From assembly GCA_009746045.1 (NCBI GenBank), contig RPFO01000041.1, positions 9,938,065 through 10,002,064 on the forward strand: a stretch of DNA of 64,000 nt. Direction: 5' to 3'. The notes under the pieces are model-generated. The model searched no databases. It was not told where the DNA came from and saw nothing but the letters and a program-made list of their open reading frames with translations. Made by a program: the position numbers and the translations under genes. This stretch comes from Mesostigma viride (lineage: Eukaryota; Streptophyta; Mesostigmatophyceae; Mesostigmatales; Mesostigmataceae). This document shows positions 41,240-52,336 of this stretch, one piece after another (within the stretch, counting starts at the first letter, position 1; the number at the start of each line of letters is the position of its first letter).

Positions 41240-43182
41240 AAAAGGTCGTCGGCCACGGCAACAACGGGGGCCAGCGAGGGCGCAAGCGCGGGCATGGTGG
41301 CGACGCCAAGCAGGGTGATCATCCCCCGGCCAAGCGGCAGCAGGGGGCGTCTACTGACCGCAAGCAACGCTGTGAGCGCTGCTTCGGACGTCGCCATGTC
41401 CGGGATGACTGCCGAGTTCGCCCGGACCTGGAGCTCGAGGACAACCTTTGCCGCAAGTGCCACGACGTTCTGCGTGGTCACAGCGTGGAGGCGTGCAAGG
41501 CCAAGCGCATCGTCGTCCACGGCACACGCGAGGAGTGGGCAGAGCGACGGGCAGCACGAAAGTCAGGTGAGAGCACGCTCGATACCCCTTCTTTTGCTCA
41601 ATGCGTCACGCTGAACCGGGCCGTCGTAGAGCCTGACGTCGTTCCTAAAAGCAACGTGACTGCATCCTCTGTCTCATTCCGTGATGTGCTCACGCAATCC
41701 GTTGATGCTGCTCTGGCTCTGTCGCGCCAGGATCACGTGCTTCCTGAGCACGGGTCTACAATGCGTGACCTAAGCAATGTGGTGTCTTCTAGGTCGGGTG
41801 TGTACAACGCCGAGCGACCAAGCACTACTGCAGCACCCCAGCTAGATACTGGGGCGGTTGGGCCTATGAGGAATGTTGTGACAGTGCAAGAGAATGCTGG
41901 GCGGGCAGATGTTCTCGGTACACACCACCCTAGTGTGGATCTTCACATTGGCAAGGTGCTCACACGGGCGGCCTTTCGTGCAGCCTCTGAAGCTGCCCAG
42001 TTAGCCAATGTCACTACCCCAGTAGTCACCCCACCTGTTGAGAATCCTGACAATGCCACTGCACCTCAGGCTGTCACCCTGAAACTGTTAGCATACCAGA
42101 TGCACCGTGCATACGGGCATGAGGCCCAAGCCGAGGTAGAGGGGGCACACATGTTAGGGGCACCTTTATACAACGAGCTGAAGAATGTGCGTGCTCAGTG
42201 TCCTGCCTGCATCAAGATCAGGAAGAAGTCGCGTAGGCGGCATGCCAAGACTCCACCCTTGGAGCGAGGGTACCTTGTGGGGGATGTCATGCACATGGAA
42301 GGGGGGGACACCTATTTCATAGTCAAGGATAGGTTCAGCAAGGCCACCTACATTGAGCCGCTGCCTCACATGTTTGAGGCTGACCTGCACAGGGCTATCA
42401 AGATCAGCCTGGCTTTCTTTCATCCCGTAGTGGAGCTCATGCTAGACCAGCAGTTCCGCTGTGTGCAAGGTTTGCCGGGGATGGAGGCCGTGGTCATCGT
42501 GGGGCGTGAGGATCACGGCAATATGGGCATGATAGATCGCACTGTAAGCTATGTCAAGACTGTGGCAGCCAAGCGACAGGATAACCCACATGGCAAATCC
42601 TACGCGGTCAAGACGGCGTGGTGCAAGGAGCTCATGCATGTGTGCAACCATAGGCACGTGCTTGATGTCAAGGGCTTTGGGCTAGTCACGCCTCGGGGGC
42701 TGTCAGCGGGCACCTACTCACCCGAGGTAGTAGAGGCATACCAACAGCATCTACAGGATACCGCCGCCAAGCTGCGGCTCAAGGATGCCACGCTGCCTGA
42801 TTTGTCTAGCGCTTTTGAGGTCGGGCAGTTGGTCATGTTCCACAAGGAGAGCTCGCCCAGCGGCAAACGGGGCACCATGCAGGGGCCTGGGGCCATCACA
42901 AAGTTAGACTGGCCGCTGCGGGTCATAGACATAGAGTGGAATGATCGGGTGTATAGGGTACCATGGGCATCGGTGGCAGGCTATAAGCAAGGGGATAGCA
43001 TGGAGAGTGAGCTGGCAGCCAACAGGGCACTGGGGTGGGTAGTGAAGGATAATGCGCCTGTCGTAGCATCTGAGGTGGTACCCCACGGGTCGCTCCCAGG
43101 GGCAGACACAGCTACACCCCCCCCTCCCCTGGGCCCCAATATGACCCCGTGGATGGGTGGGATGAGGATGGGGTGGGTTTGA
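40990..43182 (+). CDS. Nucleocapsid knuckles and integrase of element E
   Basis: The open frame's listed left end is not a native start. Real coding probably begins near 41200, where Gag would hand over. Two zinc knuckles: CERCFGRRHVRDDC and CRKCHDVLRGHSVEAC. Integrase: His-rich 'MHRAYGHEAQ', Cys pair 'QCPAC', then the core. Aligned with A and D, the first catalytic Asp is replaced by Glu ('VMHMEGGD'), the second Asp is kept ('LMLDQQFRC'), and the terminal Glu is Asp ('GMIDRTVSYVK'). An integrase C-terminal region ('GTMQGPGAITKLDWPLRVID', 'RVYRVPWASV') ends before 43182. The frame overlaps the next by 34 bases. Confidence 0.82.
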   Translation: MQSISQEMRPVVGCASDHSDGTQKEECRQFRRGHAVFDLMLQECAVQAGCLGCSAIPAQGGCRRVFFFRRRGSITRSELTAILKKVVGHGNNGGQRGRKRGHGGDAKQGDHPPAKRQQGASTDRKQRCERCFGRRHVRDDCRVRPDLELEDNLCRKCHDVLRGHSVEACKAKRIVVHGTREEWAERRAARKSGESTLDTPSFAQCVTLNRAVVEPDVVPKSNVTASSVSFRDVLTQSVDAALALSRQDHVLPEHGSTMRDLSNVVSSRSGVYNAERPSTTAAPQLDTGAVGPMRNVVTVQENAGRADVLGTHHPSVDLHIGKVLTRAAFRAASEAAQLANVTTPVVTPPVENPDNATAPQAVTLKLLAYQMHRAYGHEAQAEVEGAHMLGAPLYNELKNVRAQCPACIKIRKKSRRRHAKTPPLERGYLVGDVMHMEGGDTYFIVKDRFSKATYIEPLPHMFEADLHRAIKISLAFFHPVVELMLDQQFRCVQGLPGMEAVVIVGREDHGNMGMIDRTVSYVKTVAAKRQDNPHGKSYAVKTAWCKELMHVCNHRHVLDVKGFGLVTPRGLSAGTYSPEVVEAYQQHLQDTAAKLRLKDATLPDLSSAFEVGQLVMFHKESSPSGKRGTMQGPGAITKLDWPLRVIDIEWNDRVYRVPWASVAGYKQGDSMESELAANRALGWVVKDNAPVVASEVVPHGSLPGADTATPPPPLGPNMTPWMGGMRMGWV

Positions 43183-45467
43183 CGGGACCTAGTGCACGTA
43201 GTGACTCACCTCCTGTGCTAGCCACGGATAATGTGGGAGGCCCGCCTAGCGTGGCCTCGCCGGAGGGTCAGGGTCCTGCCCATGCGCCTCGCCCACCTAG
43301 GGACCTGGCTTCAACGGTCACGGCCTTGTGGCGTGCTCAGGCGCTTAAAGCGAAAGCTGCATCAGGGGTGGCTCAGGTCAAAACTCTCTCACAGGGGGTC
43401 AGGCCGGTTAAGTCAGCCTTGTTTCCTACGTGTAGACCGTGGCAGCTGGTGGCTGTGGACACGCAAGCATCCGTGTCTATTATCTCTCGTCGGGCAGCCA
43501 CCCTGTATCCAGTGCTAGAGTCGCCGTACAAATCGGTGACCGACTTTGCAGGCACTTCGGCATATCAAGTTACCGGGATGGTGGTGCTGCCGGTGTTGGG
43601 CATTGACACGCCGTTTCACGTCGTGGATGGCTACGAGGATGTGGCCTTGCTGGGCGAACCTTTCGTATCATACCCGGGGTTCTCAGTGTCCGCTGACTTG
43701 CTGTCAGTCGCGGGGGTGGGCAGCATCCCGCTTCGCGAGTACCACGCTCCATTGGGGGTGGTGGTCGGGCAGCCCGGCGTCGTGCGGCGCTTACCGATGG
43801 CGGCGTTTTCCACACCGCCGCTCGTCCAGTCCATCATTCAGCCTCAGGATTGGCACCCGCGCAGCTTCGGCCTCCACTCACACTCACTGGCGGCGGATAG
43901 CCCTGTGACGTGGGAGCAACTTGTCCTGGACTGTCAAGATCCTCTCAAGTTTGCTTTGTGGCGCGACGCGTTCATTCGAGCCAAGGAGCAGTGGCGAGAG
44001 CGCGAGGTCTACCGAGGATTGGAGAGTGTGCCAGCCGGGGCCACGCGGTTGCGGTTGAAGTTCGTGCTCACCTACAAGCCGGACGAGACCAACTCTTCGG
44101 TGGTGTTCCGGGTAAGGCCCGTGGTCACGGAGACGAAGGGGTCCTCCCCGCTGGACGCCAAGGATCTTTATACCCCTGGGCTCAACCATGTTTCGCATCG
44201 GCTACTGACGGTCATCTACTTGGGCAAGCGGAACGCGGGCAAGGACTACGGGATGTGGTGCGGTGACTTTCAGCGGGCATTCCTCCACAGCGACGCTGGG
44301 GTCGCGCAGCAAACATGGCAAGGCACCCGCTACGTGGTGAAGGTCCCGGTGGTCTGGCAGGATGGCACCATTGGCAGCGAGTATATCGAGCTGTTGACAG
44401 GGGTGGAGGGGCTGCAGAGCTCTCCCATCATCTTCCGCATTTCCGCGGAGGAGGTCTTGCAGAGCTTAGGGGCCACGTACCATCGCGCGGATCCTAACTT
44501 CTTTGTGGTCCCCACCGGCGTCCCTGGCGAGCCAGCCCTCTTCGTGTGGCATGGCGATGACTTCAAGCTGGTGGCACCTCGCACCTTTGCTACCCAGTTT
44601 CTTGCTGCAGTGGCGGCTAAGTTTCCCCTGGGCAGGGCGGTGGATCATGAGGAGGGTAAACCCGTGGTGTTTTGCGGCGTGCAGTCTACGTTGCAGCGGG
44701 ATTCGCGTTCTGGCGAATGGGTCATGCACATGCAGGATAGCCGCAACTATGTGGTTGACCTGCTGGCCGACCTCCCGTCCCCGCTGTTGGCAACCCATGG
44801 GCCCTCGGTTAAGGGCAAGCTCGGGTGGTTGGCGGACACGGTGGCACCTGATTTGGCGGTGCTCGCTCGCCTGCCCGATGATGTGCTGGAAGGACTAGGG
44901 TCCATTCATGTTCGGCGGCAGCTGGCCATGACGCCCGGCATTGTGCTTCGTGGGCTCGATTGCTCACAGCCGGTGCACCTCGAGATAGTGACGGATGCTA
45001 ATCTAGAGACGCGCACAGTCAGCCAAGTGCGGGCCCGCATGGGGGCACTGTTCTTTATTAGCAATGAGGGACAGCCTGGCATGTTGTTAGATTGGTACTC
45101 GCGCTTGCACAGCCGCATTGCCACTAGCCCCAACACGGCTGAATGCCGGGGCATTGTTTCAGCTATCTCACATGGCATGTGGCTGCGGTACTTGCTGGGT
45201 TGGGTATTTGGCTCGTGTGGGTTCACTCTTCACTGGACTAGCACGGTGCACACTGACTCACAAAGTTGTTTGGCCTTCCTTGACAATCCCTATGCGCGGT
45301 CACAGGACGTTGATTACCTCGTACTCGCTGAGGCGGCCTCCTGCGTCACGCGTCTCCAGCACATCGCGGATGAACTCAATCCCGCGGATGCACTCACCAA
45401 GGAGGCGCGGGAGGCTGCCCCGCAGTACGCAGTGTTGCGCAAGCGCATGACGATGCAACACCCGTGA
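43149..45467 (+). CDS. Protease-RT-RNase H polyprotein of element E
   Basis: The listed first codon is GTG, so translation probably enters by a -1 frameshift from the integrase frame. Protease: Asp104 in 'VAVDTQASVSII' and 'VALLGEPFVSYPG', downstream of integrase. RT: Asp373 in 'WCGDFQRAFLHS' and the box 'FVWHGDDFKLV' (HGDD 468-471). RNase H: 'EIVTDANLETRTV', 'NTAECRGIVSAI', 'VHTDSQSCLAF', 'NPADALTK'. No internal stop or frameshift is seen, so all catalytic parts could be made. Confidence 0.88.
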   Translation: MDGWDEDGVGLTGPSARSDSPPVLATDNVGGPPSVASPEGQGPAHAPRPPRDLASTVTALWRAQALKAKAASGVAQVKTLSQGVRPVKSALFPTCRPWQLVAVDTQASVSIISRRAATLYPVLESPYKSVTDFAGTSAYQVTGMVVLPVLGIDTPFHVVDGYEDVALLGEPFVSYPGFSVSADLLSVAGVGSIPLREYHAPLGVVVGQPGVVRRLPMAAFSTPPLVQSIIQPQDWHPRSFGLHSHSLAADSPVTWEQLVLDCQDPLKFALWRDAFIRAKEQWREREVYRGLESVPAGATRLRLKFVLTYKPDETNSSVVFRVRPVVTETKGSSPLDAKDLYTPGLNHVSHRLLTVIYLGKRNAGKDYGMWCGDFQRAFLHSDAGVAQQTWQGTRYVVKVPVVWQDGTIGSEYIELLTGVEGLQSSPIIFRISAEEVLQSLGATYHRADPNFFVVPTGVPGEPALFVWHGDDFKLVAPRTFATQFLAAVAAKFPLGRAVDHEEGKPVVFCGVQSTLQRDSRSGEWVMHMQDSRNYVVDLLADLPSPLLATHGPSVKGKLGWLADTVAPDLAVLARLPDDVLEGLGSIHVRRQLAMTPGIVLRGLDCSQPVHLEIVTDANLETRTVSQVRARMGALFFISNEGQPGMLLDWYSRLHSRIATSPNTAECRGIVSAISHGMWLRYLLGWVFGSCGFTLHWTSTVHTDSQSCLAFLDNPYARSQDVDYLVLAEAASCVTRLQHIADELNPADALTKEAREAAPQYAVLRKRMTMQHP

Positions 45468-45844
45468 GCCACACAGGGTTACGGCTCGGGCGCTTTATGA
45501 ATACAGCCATAACTCACCCTGTGTTGCTAGCATTCACGAATATCATGGTGGTAGTTTTTTTGCTTGTCCTGACCATACCCTAGCCACGTTGGACGGTGCC
45601 TTGGGCCCGTCGGCGGGTCACTGGTCCTAATAAATGGGTCACCTTTTGTCTGGTGGCATAGTTGTTTTTTTCTCGATACTTATTACATCACTATTCATGT
45701 GTGATCACAAGGGCGCGGGTCGATACCGTGGTGATTTTGACGGCCTTGAGGCCCCCTTGAGTTCCCTACCTTAGAGGGTTTTGTATGGTCTGCATTTGAT
45801 GTAATTATTTTGATAATTAATCAAAGAACAAAAGAGTATGTCGG

Positions 45845-46189
45845 AGTTGAGTAACTCTAGAGCCCTAGGATCTGGCTCTGAGTTCCCCATGTCCGTCCGC
45901 ACGCCTTCCGCTAGCGTCCGCTCAGCCGCCGGCTATAATCCGGCGGTCCGATGCGGGCGACCGGTCTAAGGGCGGCGCCTAGGGCCGGCGCCACCTAGGC
46001 CCCAGTCCGGGGCCTTATCCGGGTCAGTACGGACGGCTAGCTTGTCCCACGGTTACGGCTAACCGGATAGGGTTTGCTGGCTAAGACATAAACCAGTGGT
46101 GGACCAGCTCCGACAGCAGTTCTCTGTGTTCACCTTATCCCAAGCTAAACGTGACCGACCGCCATAGCTGAGCCGGTCGGGCTTTAACT
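45845..46189 (+). repeat. 3' LTR of E (345 bp)
   Basis: Apparently identical to 40036-40380; followed by GGGCA. The preceding sequence (AAAGAACAAAAGAGTATGTCGG) is a weak polypurine tract. Confidence 0.93.
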
Positions 46190-46194
46190 GGGCA

Positions 46195-47146
46195 AAATAA
46201 TGCCCTATAACATTCAGGCAAGCCTAGGAACTGGCACGACCCCATAGCCGCCACTCGACAAAACACTCGATTGCATTGCGATGTTCTTGCTATTGTAGGT
46301 ACTTTTCGTCGCCTCATATTTTCCAGGTACGGTCGACCCCTGTCGACCCCAGGGGCTTGGCGCACTCAGTACCTATCCCAGTTTCGCGCCAAAACCCACC
46401 AAGTGACCCTAGGACCAAATTTGGCGCCAAAACCGCGCCCCTGACCCCCCCCGTCTCAAACGAGGACTATGTCCTCAAATGAGGACATTTGTTTTTTGGA
46501 CAATTTATAGGACACCTTGCTCGCACCAGCCAGGTCGACACCGCCCTTGGTCTGGCAGGCCCCCAGCGGCTTGGCCAGCCAGGGCGGCACATTCTGACCC
46601 GGCCTGGCCCCAAGGAGTTGTGCTCCCGAGTGGCATCTATCTGCTGGCCGGTAGTCGCCGGCCTGGGCGCCTAGTCAGGTGGGCATCAGTGATTGGTGTC
46701 TAGATGCTAGTCGGTGCCTAAGCAAGGTACGGAAGCCAGTGCGCGCCGGGACGGTCAGAGAACCGTCGCCCTCGGTAGCACAGCTAGATCCGCTGAGTGC
46801 CGGTAGTCTCGGGTTAGAGGCTCGAGCATGCACTATCGGGTAGCCTACCAGTAGTCTCGGGTTAGAGGCTCGAGCATGCCTTATCGGTTAGCGCCGCGCC
46901 GCTGAGCTCCTTGCGGCCTGGCCAGCTGCAAGGGTTCAATAGCAATCAGTGGCGGCTGCGGGCTCAGCCTCCCACAATCGGTTCCCCAAACAACAAAAAT
47001 CCCGTCTCCGTCGCCGGCGTGCTAGCCAGCGGTGAAGGGCATTCAACTTGTATTCACAACAGTCAACATTACCGTTGACCATTTTTTCTGGGCTCACGGC
47101 GCGTGGCGCGGAGCGAACGCCAGCTCCAACCCAGGACCAGGGAACG
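46195..47146 (+). other. Possible LTR fragment and short duplicated patch; no gene
   Basis: A ~29-base segment ('gtagtctcgggttagaggct...') occurs twice, near 46805 and 46851. At 47046-47060 AACTTGTATTCACAA matches the LTR-end/internal junction of E (AACTTGTATTCATAA), suggesting that a plus-strand LTR of this lineage ends at about 47049, cut at the right by element D's LTR. A hairpin GTCCTCAAATGAGGAC lies at 46470-46485. Confidence 0.4.
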
Positions 47147-47761
47147 AGTTGTGAGAGGGTTGTGCAGAATTCCGCCATGGTTCTTGCAGGAAATGTTGCC
47201 TTTATTATGAATAAGGAACACAGACGTAAGTCACGTCACTTCCAAGACTGCACGCAGCACAGGCGACAGAGTCGCAGTGCCAAGAGAGCGTGCACGCAAG
47301 AACTAGCGTCCCGGTGCGACCAAGTCACACATATAGCTTGCTAGGGACGCGTCCAAGTATTCAGCTGCTCTGTCACAGCTGAACTGTCAATCAATTGATT
47401 ACACAGACTCTGGCACGCCTTTGGCGCGCAGATCTATCAATTGTCCATACGGCTAGTCCTGTGGACCTATCCGTACACTGCTCAGCATCAATTGTCTCAT
47501 AGGTCCTGGCGCGCTACAGCACGCCTACCTATCAATTGACCATCAAGTCCTGTACAAGTCCTGTCAACGTCCTGCGGACTATCATAGTGACACTTGTACA
47601 TCCTGTGTCCGTACGCGCCCACAGTGGCGCGCCGGGTACTGTCGGCACAGCCTAGGAAACGTCATAACTTTTACGTCCCTTGACCAAATGAGGCGTTCAA
47701 GGTGCCGTTGGAAAGAGCGTAACAATCTCTATCCATCTAATGTAAATCCTTTACGTGAACT
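47147..47761 (-). repeat. Putative 3' LTR of D (615 bp)
   Basis: The right boundary is set by a polypurine tract AAAGAAAAGAAGGGATTGG directly followed by AGTTCACG on the minus strand. The left boundary AGTTGTGAG (plus) is inferred from the AGTT rule. It shares the block 'CATAACTTT...GGTGCCGYTGGAA' with the family-C LTR. Confidence 0.6.
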
Positions 47762-48711
47762 CCAATCCCTTCTTTTCTTTAGGGATCACATCCCCTGCCA
47801 GGGACCCTTGAAGTAGCTTGAAATGTCCTTCACTCCAGCTTGAAGCTTGAACAGATGTCTTTAATGGCCAATGCCATTCCCCCAGCCCTTTCTTTTAAGG
47901 AACTGGAAAAGAAACAGATCTGCCACAGGGAAAACCATTCCATGAGAAATGGAGAAAAACCTATGGAAGTGGCATTACAGAGTACCACCAGATATTAGGA
48001 AAACACAAAATTAAATACATACAGGTTAATTCTATGAGGTCTTCTCCAGGAATTAATCCCATCACCTCGGTAGAGCCTCCAGTACAATGACCTTCTGGCG
48101 GTGAGTTACATTAATCCCAGATACTAATCCCATAAAACCCAGTACATATTCAATATAAGTACAATAAATCCATGACAATTAAAATACCACTTGACAAAGT
48201 AAGGCGTATTACAATAGTTTGCCTGTCATTCTCTCAACAGGGGTCTATTGGCGCCCGTCTTACGGCGCCCGTCTACTTGCCAGATGGTAAACTGCCACAG
48301 CAAACAAATGACAAAATGAAACACATAGGCAACAATTAAATCCTGCCCTGGGGAACTAGGGAAGTCTGAACAGGCAAACACCTGAACAGGCCAGCTTGTA
48401 GAAACATAATACCAGGGAATCGAACCCCGCCCTATAAACCCCAGAATAAAGGTTCCCAGACCATTGTGAGAAGTATGTACAAATATACATTTCTTTTAAA
48501 ATAGAATACATGGTCTGTAATGGACCTGTCAACCTTGTGTAGTCAACAGCATGAACCCCAGCCAAAACCTGGCTGTATCCTGATTAAAATCAGAGTGAGT
48601 GTACCATGGTCCATGAGCCTTAGTACAGACTAAAATACAGGTATTATGCCAGTCACAATGCTGACACTACCACACAATCTGCTCTCCAATGCCCTATAAC
48701 CAGGCACCAGC
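47762..48711 (-). other. 3' noncoding region of D
   Basis: AT-rich and without a gene. Holds a doubled GGCGCCCGT box (48250-48271) and a tRNA B-box-like GGGGTTCGATTCCC on the minus strand (48415-48428), in the same order and spacing as in element A. Confidence 0.5.
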
Positions 48712-51700
48712 TTAGACAGCTTGCTGAGATGGGTCCATCAGAGACTGAAGAACCTTGTATTGCACTGCTGCCTTCTGCACTAGCTTGGTCAAAGCATCAG
48801 CAGGATTGTCAACCCCAGGGATATGCTCAATATTGGCCAAGGAGGACAATTCCTTAAGAAGGAGATAATCCAAGTCCCTACTTCTGGCCATCTGCCTGTG
48901 CACAAACTGCACCATCCCCATGGAGTCTGTTTTTAGAAGAGTGGTAACCTGAAGTGGCCAAGGAGTGTTAGAAGTCATCTGATGAAGCAACTCCTTCAGA
49001 TAAAGGCTTGTGTGAATGCCTTCACAAATAGCCCTGCATTCTGCCACATCACTGCTGACAGCCACCCGTTTGTGCAGGCGACTAAACCAGCTCACCAAAC
49101 TCCCCAGGCCTTCCTGTCTGAGCACAAAGAGCCCTGCAGCCCTGCCCCTGACCTTGGAGACCTGCCTGCTGTCCATTGAGCTATCCACATACAGCTCCAT
49201 GCAAATGGGTTGTGATAAATCCACTGCAGACAACAGAATGCCAGATGAAGCCCTGACCTGATCAGCCACCTTGGCAGACCCTAGCTCCACCAGCATGTCA
49301 TCAGGCAACCTGGCTATGACCATAAGGTCTGGCCTGGAAATGCCTGCCACCCAAGCAACCATGCCCCTCACCATGGGACACAGTGCCTGTGTGATGACTG
49401 GAGGAAGCTTGCTAATGAGGGTCTCTTGATAATCATTGCCCCCCACCAGCAGCATACGCCACTCCCCCCTTCTTCACCAGTGTGGCCTCCATGCCCACAA
49501 ACAGCAGAGGCTCATTCTCCACCTGCCATTGCTCCCTACCCAGAGGAAACTTGGACTTAATGATGGAGATCAGCTCCTTAAGCCACGACGTGGGAGCTAT
49601 CAGATGTAGGTCATCCCCGTGCAGCGAAGCATACACTGGTAGGCCTTCCCATTGCCCCAGAAACAGACAGGGGTCTACAGGAGAGACCTTCAAGTTGCAA
49701 TGCTCCTTCAGGAAACGGTTGAGAGTCTCCCTCCAGATTATTGGACTTGACCTCAGGCCCTCCAGGCCCTTGAGGATTTTAAGGAACTCCGTGTGAATGT
49801 CCCTTTTCCATACAGCAGGCACCCTAACATAGAAAGGCGTCTTGCCCTCCCACTTTTCCTGTGCCACATCTGCATCCCCCTCCAGAAATGCCCTCTTGAA
49901 GTCTACCACCACTGAGCCATAGTCCAAGCCCTTGTTGAGAAGGCCTAGAAATACACACAGCAGCAGCCTCCAAGTGTCATGCAACATGCCAGGGGTATAC
50001 AACTCCTCAGCAGTGCACTCACCAGTACCCTTGAACTCATTCAGCACTGGCCTGACATGTGGTACCTTGACCCCGTCCACCTCCTTCATCTTGATGACAA
50101 ACTTGAGCTTGAGTAGACGTCGTGCAGGAGGCAGGTCATTGACAGGTTCCACGCATTTCTTGGAGATCCAGTCCTCCCCAGATTTAATCAGACCCAGTGT
50201 GACCTGGGGACACATAATGGGAGAGGACATGAGCTTCACCAGGCCTTGGTAGTTGATAGGGCTGTGTCCAGCAAGTGAGTGAGGACCAATGCCCAAACTG
50301 CTTGGATGACTAGCAGCTGGCAGTATGAGGTCATCAACCAAGGGCTCCTGCCCCTGGCACACTTGCACACGCTTAACCGACCTGGTTACTGCACGTGATA
50401 GGTGAGTGGTCCTGAAATTAATCAGTGGGACCTGACCAGCCCCTTCCTTAGTCAGGAGAGAGGACGTGATCACTACCCCATCCTGGCATAGGAAATTCTG
50501 CCCCAGAAGAGCAGGTCCCTGATAGCCCTCCAAGACACAAAAAGCAGTGTCCTGTCCAAGGATAGGAATAGATACCTCACCCAGTACCTTCACGTGTACC
50601 CCGCCACTGAAGTCAGACACAAACTGATAGCTGGGTTCAGACATGCTGTACCCTGCTGCAGCTCTGGTCCCAATGATGGAAACCTGAGAATTAGTGTCTA
50701 CCTCTAAGGCAGTGTCCAGCCCCAGATTGCCATGCCACCTGAGCTTGGCTACCTTGGGCTGCTTCTTGGCCCTTTGCAGAGCCCCAATCAATCCAGCCAA
50801 ACTTGTCCCCCTGGGCTTGGTTAGTGCCTTGGGCTTGACAGTTGACTCCCCAGCTGTTGACCTTGCAGCCTGTTCAACAAGTACCTCTGCAACCTGGCCA
50901 GGGCTGACAGATTCCCCTGCAACAGATGTGGTCGTTGCGTCAGTGATGTCACCTGGGACCTGAAAATCCTGCAGATCCTGTGAGCCTTGTGCCTGACTGC
51001 CCTCATTCATCAGGTTAGGCTTGACATATGACCAACTCAGCCGGTGTACATGCTTTGGTTCGTCCTCCATGCTGACCAAGCATGCGTGGCTAGCTTCATC
51101 AACCTGGGTAACCACCCCAGGACTCCAGCTACCACGTTTGCCATAAGGCTAGGTTCCTTCCAAGCTAGGACCTTCTGACCCACTGTGGCTCCAGCATCTT
51201 CCAACCCCGGTCCTTCTCCCTCAGCTTGGCAAAGGTGACATGTGCAGCATGTTTCCAGCCCTCCAGCACATGTGGGGGCACAGGCCATGATATAGACCCA
51301 TTGGGCTGACAGCAACTCCATCATAGTAGAAATTGACCCTGCTGTTCAGCTGCTGCTCCACGTTCCTCAGCCATGCACTCCTGACAAGTGCAGGTGCAGA
51401 CAAGGGTACCCAGTCTTCAGAGATGATCAATTTCTTGACCTCCTGGATTGCCCTTTCTATAGCACCCTGCTGCCCATGAGCCTCCCTAGGTGTAACCAGC
51501 AACTCAGGAAGGGTGGGATCACCCTTGAGATGCTGAAACTGCATGTCCACCTGGATCCTTGTGGTAGGAAACTTGGCTCTTACATTCTGCAGGGCAGCCA
51601 GCAAGTACCTGTTCTTCATAGAAGGTAAATGCTCTAGCACCTTGTACTTTGTGTACCTGTCCACGCACACCAACAGTTGCATGCCCCTGATGTGTTGGAT

Positions 51701-52333
51701 ATCACACTGCAGATCACCAATGCTCTGAGGTAGAGCTTTGGCATGTGATTTCCTGGGCTTGTTGGAGGACAACTGGCACTTACACCGTGAGGCAGCTTGC
51801 TGGCACGCCTTGAGAAGGGGTGCCCTGCCCATACGGAAGGCAAAGTTGTTTGACAGAGAAGTGGCATGCCCAAACATGTTGTGGATTCGGGCACCCAACT
51901 CCTGGTACACGGAGGAAGCAGTCCCTGGCACAGTCAGGACTGTGCTGTCAGGTTGTCCAGCATCACCATGCTGACTTCCATCCATGTTTGACTCAGAGCC
52001 TGAGTCACCCTGCTCATGCCCAACACCTGGACCGCCAGCAGGGACCACATGCATACCACCAGAGGCCTTCACACCCCTCTGTGGTTGTACATTGGTTTCT
52101 CTCAAAATGAGAGGTCCACCCTCGTGCCCAGCACGAGGATGCATGGGGTCAGACATTCTTACAGCTGCACCAGCTGTCAAGGACGTCTTCATAGGAACCT
52201 GTACCTCTCCAGGTGACCTGGGGCCATCCTGAACCTGGAGATCACCCTCTTGTTGCCCAGATATAAAATCTGCATTGGAGCACCTGGCCTCCCCCTTGGG
52301 TGAATTAAGGTGTGTAGGGGTTGCCTCAGACAG
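48712..52333 (-). pseudogene. Integrase-protease-RT-RNase H of element D, frameshifted
   Basis: Integrase (51221-52192 and its upstream extension): 'ARIHNMFGHATS', 'RCKCQLS', Asp in 'QCDIQHIRG', Asp in 'IQVDMQFQH', Glu in 'GAIERAIQEVK'. Two frame changes follow in its C-terminal region near 51120-51240. Frame 49433-51115 carries protease ('EVDTNSQVSII', 'ALLGQNFLCQ') and RT (Asp in 'VVDFKRAFLEG', box 'SLHGDDLHL'). RNase H is in the frame 48712-49455 ('YVDSSMDSRQ', 'AECRAICEG', 'LKTDSMGM', 'ADALTK') after another shift near 49440. Conserved residues are intact, but the reading frame is not. Confidence 0.85.
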
Positions 52334-52336
52334 TCA
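52331..52336 (-). promoter_or_regulatory. Candidate UGA-CUG readthrough site, gag/integrase junction of D
   Basis: Gag ends GAG CAG TGA CTG on the minus strand, and the same frame stays open for about 45 codons into the integrase ORF (first ATG at 52192). Compare CAG CAG TGA CTA in A and B. Confidence 0.55.

Larger units (their letters stand above)
40036..46189 (+). mobile_element. Young, complete copia-like LTR retrotransposon E
   Basis: Two 345-bp LTRs (40036-40380 and 45845-46189) that look identical base for base, flanked by a 5-bp target duplication GGGCA (40031-40035 and 46190-46194). The interior encodes gag, then integrase, then protease-RT-RNase H in three successively overlapping frames. 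Identical LTRs imply recent insertion. It is the best candidate in the window for an active copy. Confidence 0.93.

Noticed and set aside
48415-48428. tRNA gene suggested by GGGGTTCGATTCCC
   Set aside because: No A box, acceptor stem or full cloverleaf surrounds it; the same block occurs in another element's 3' region, so it is an element feature.
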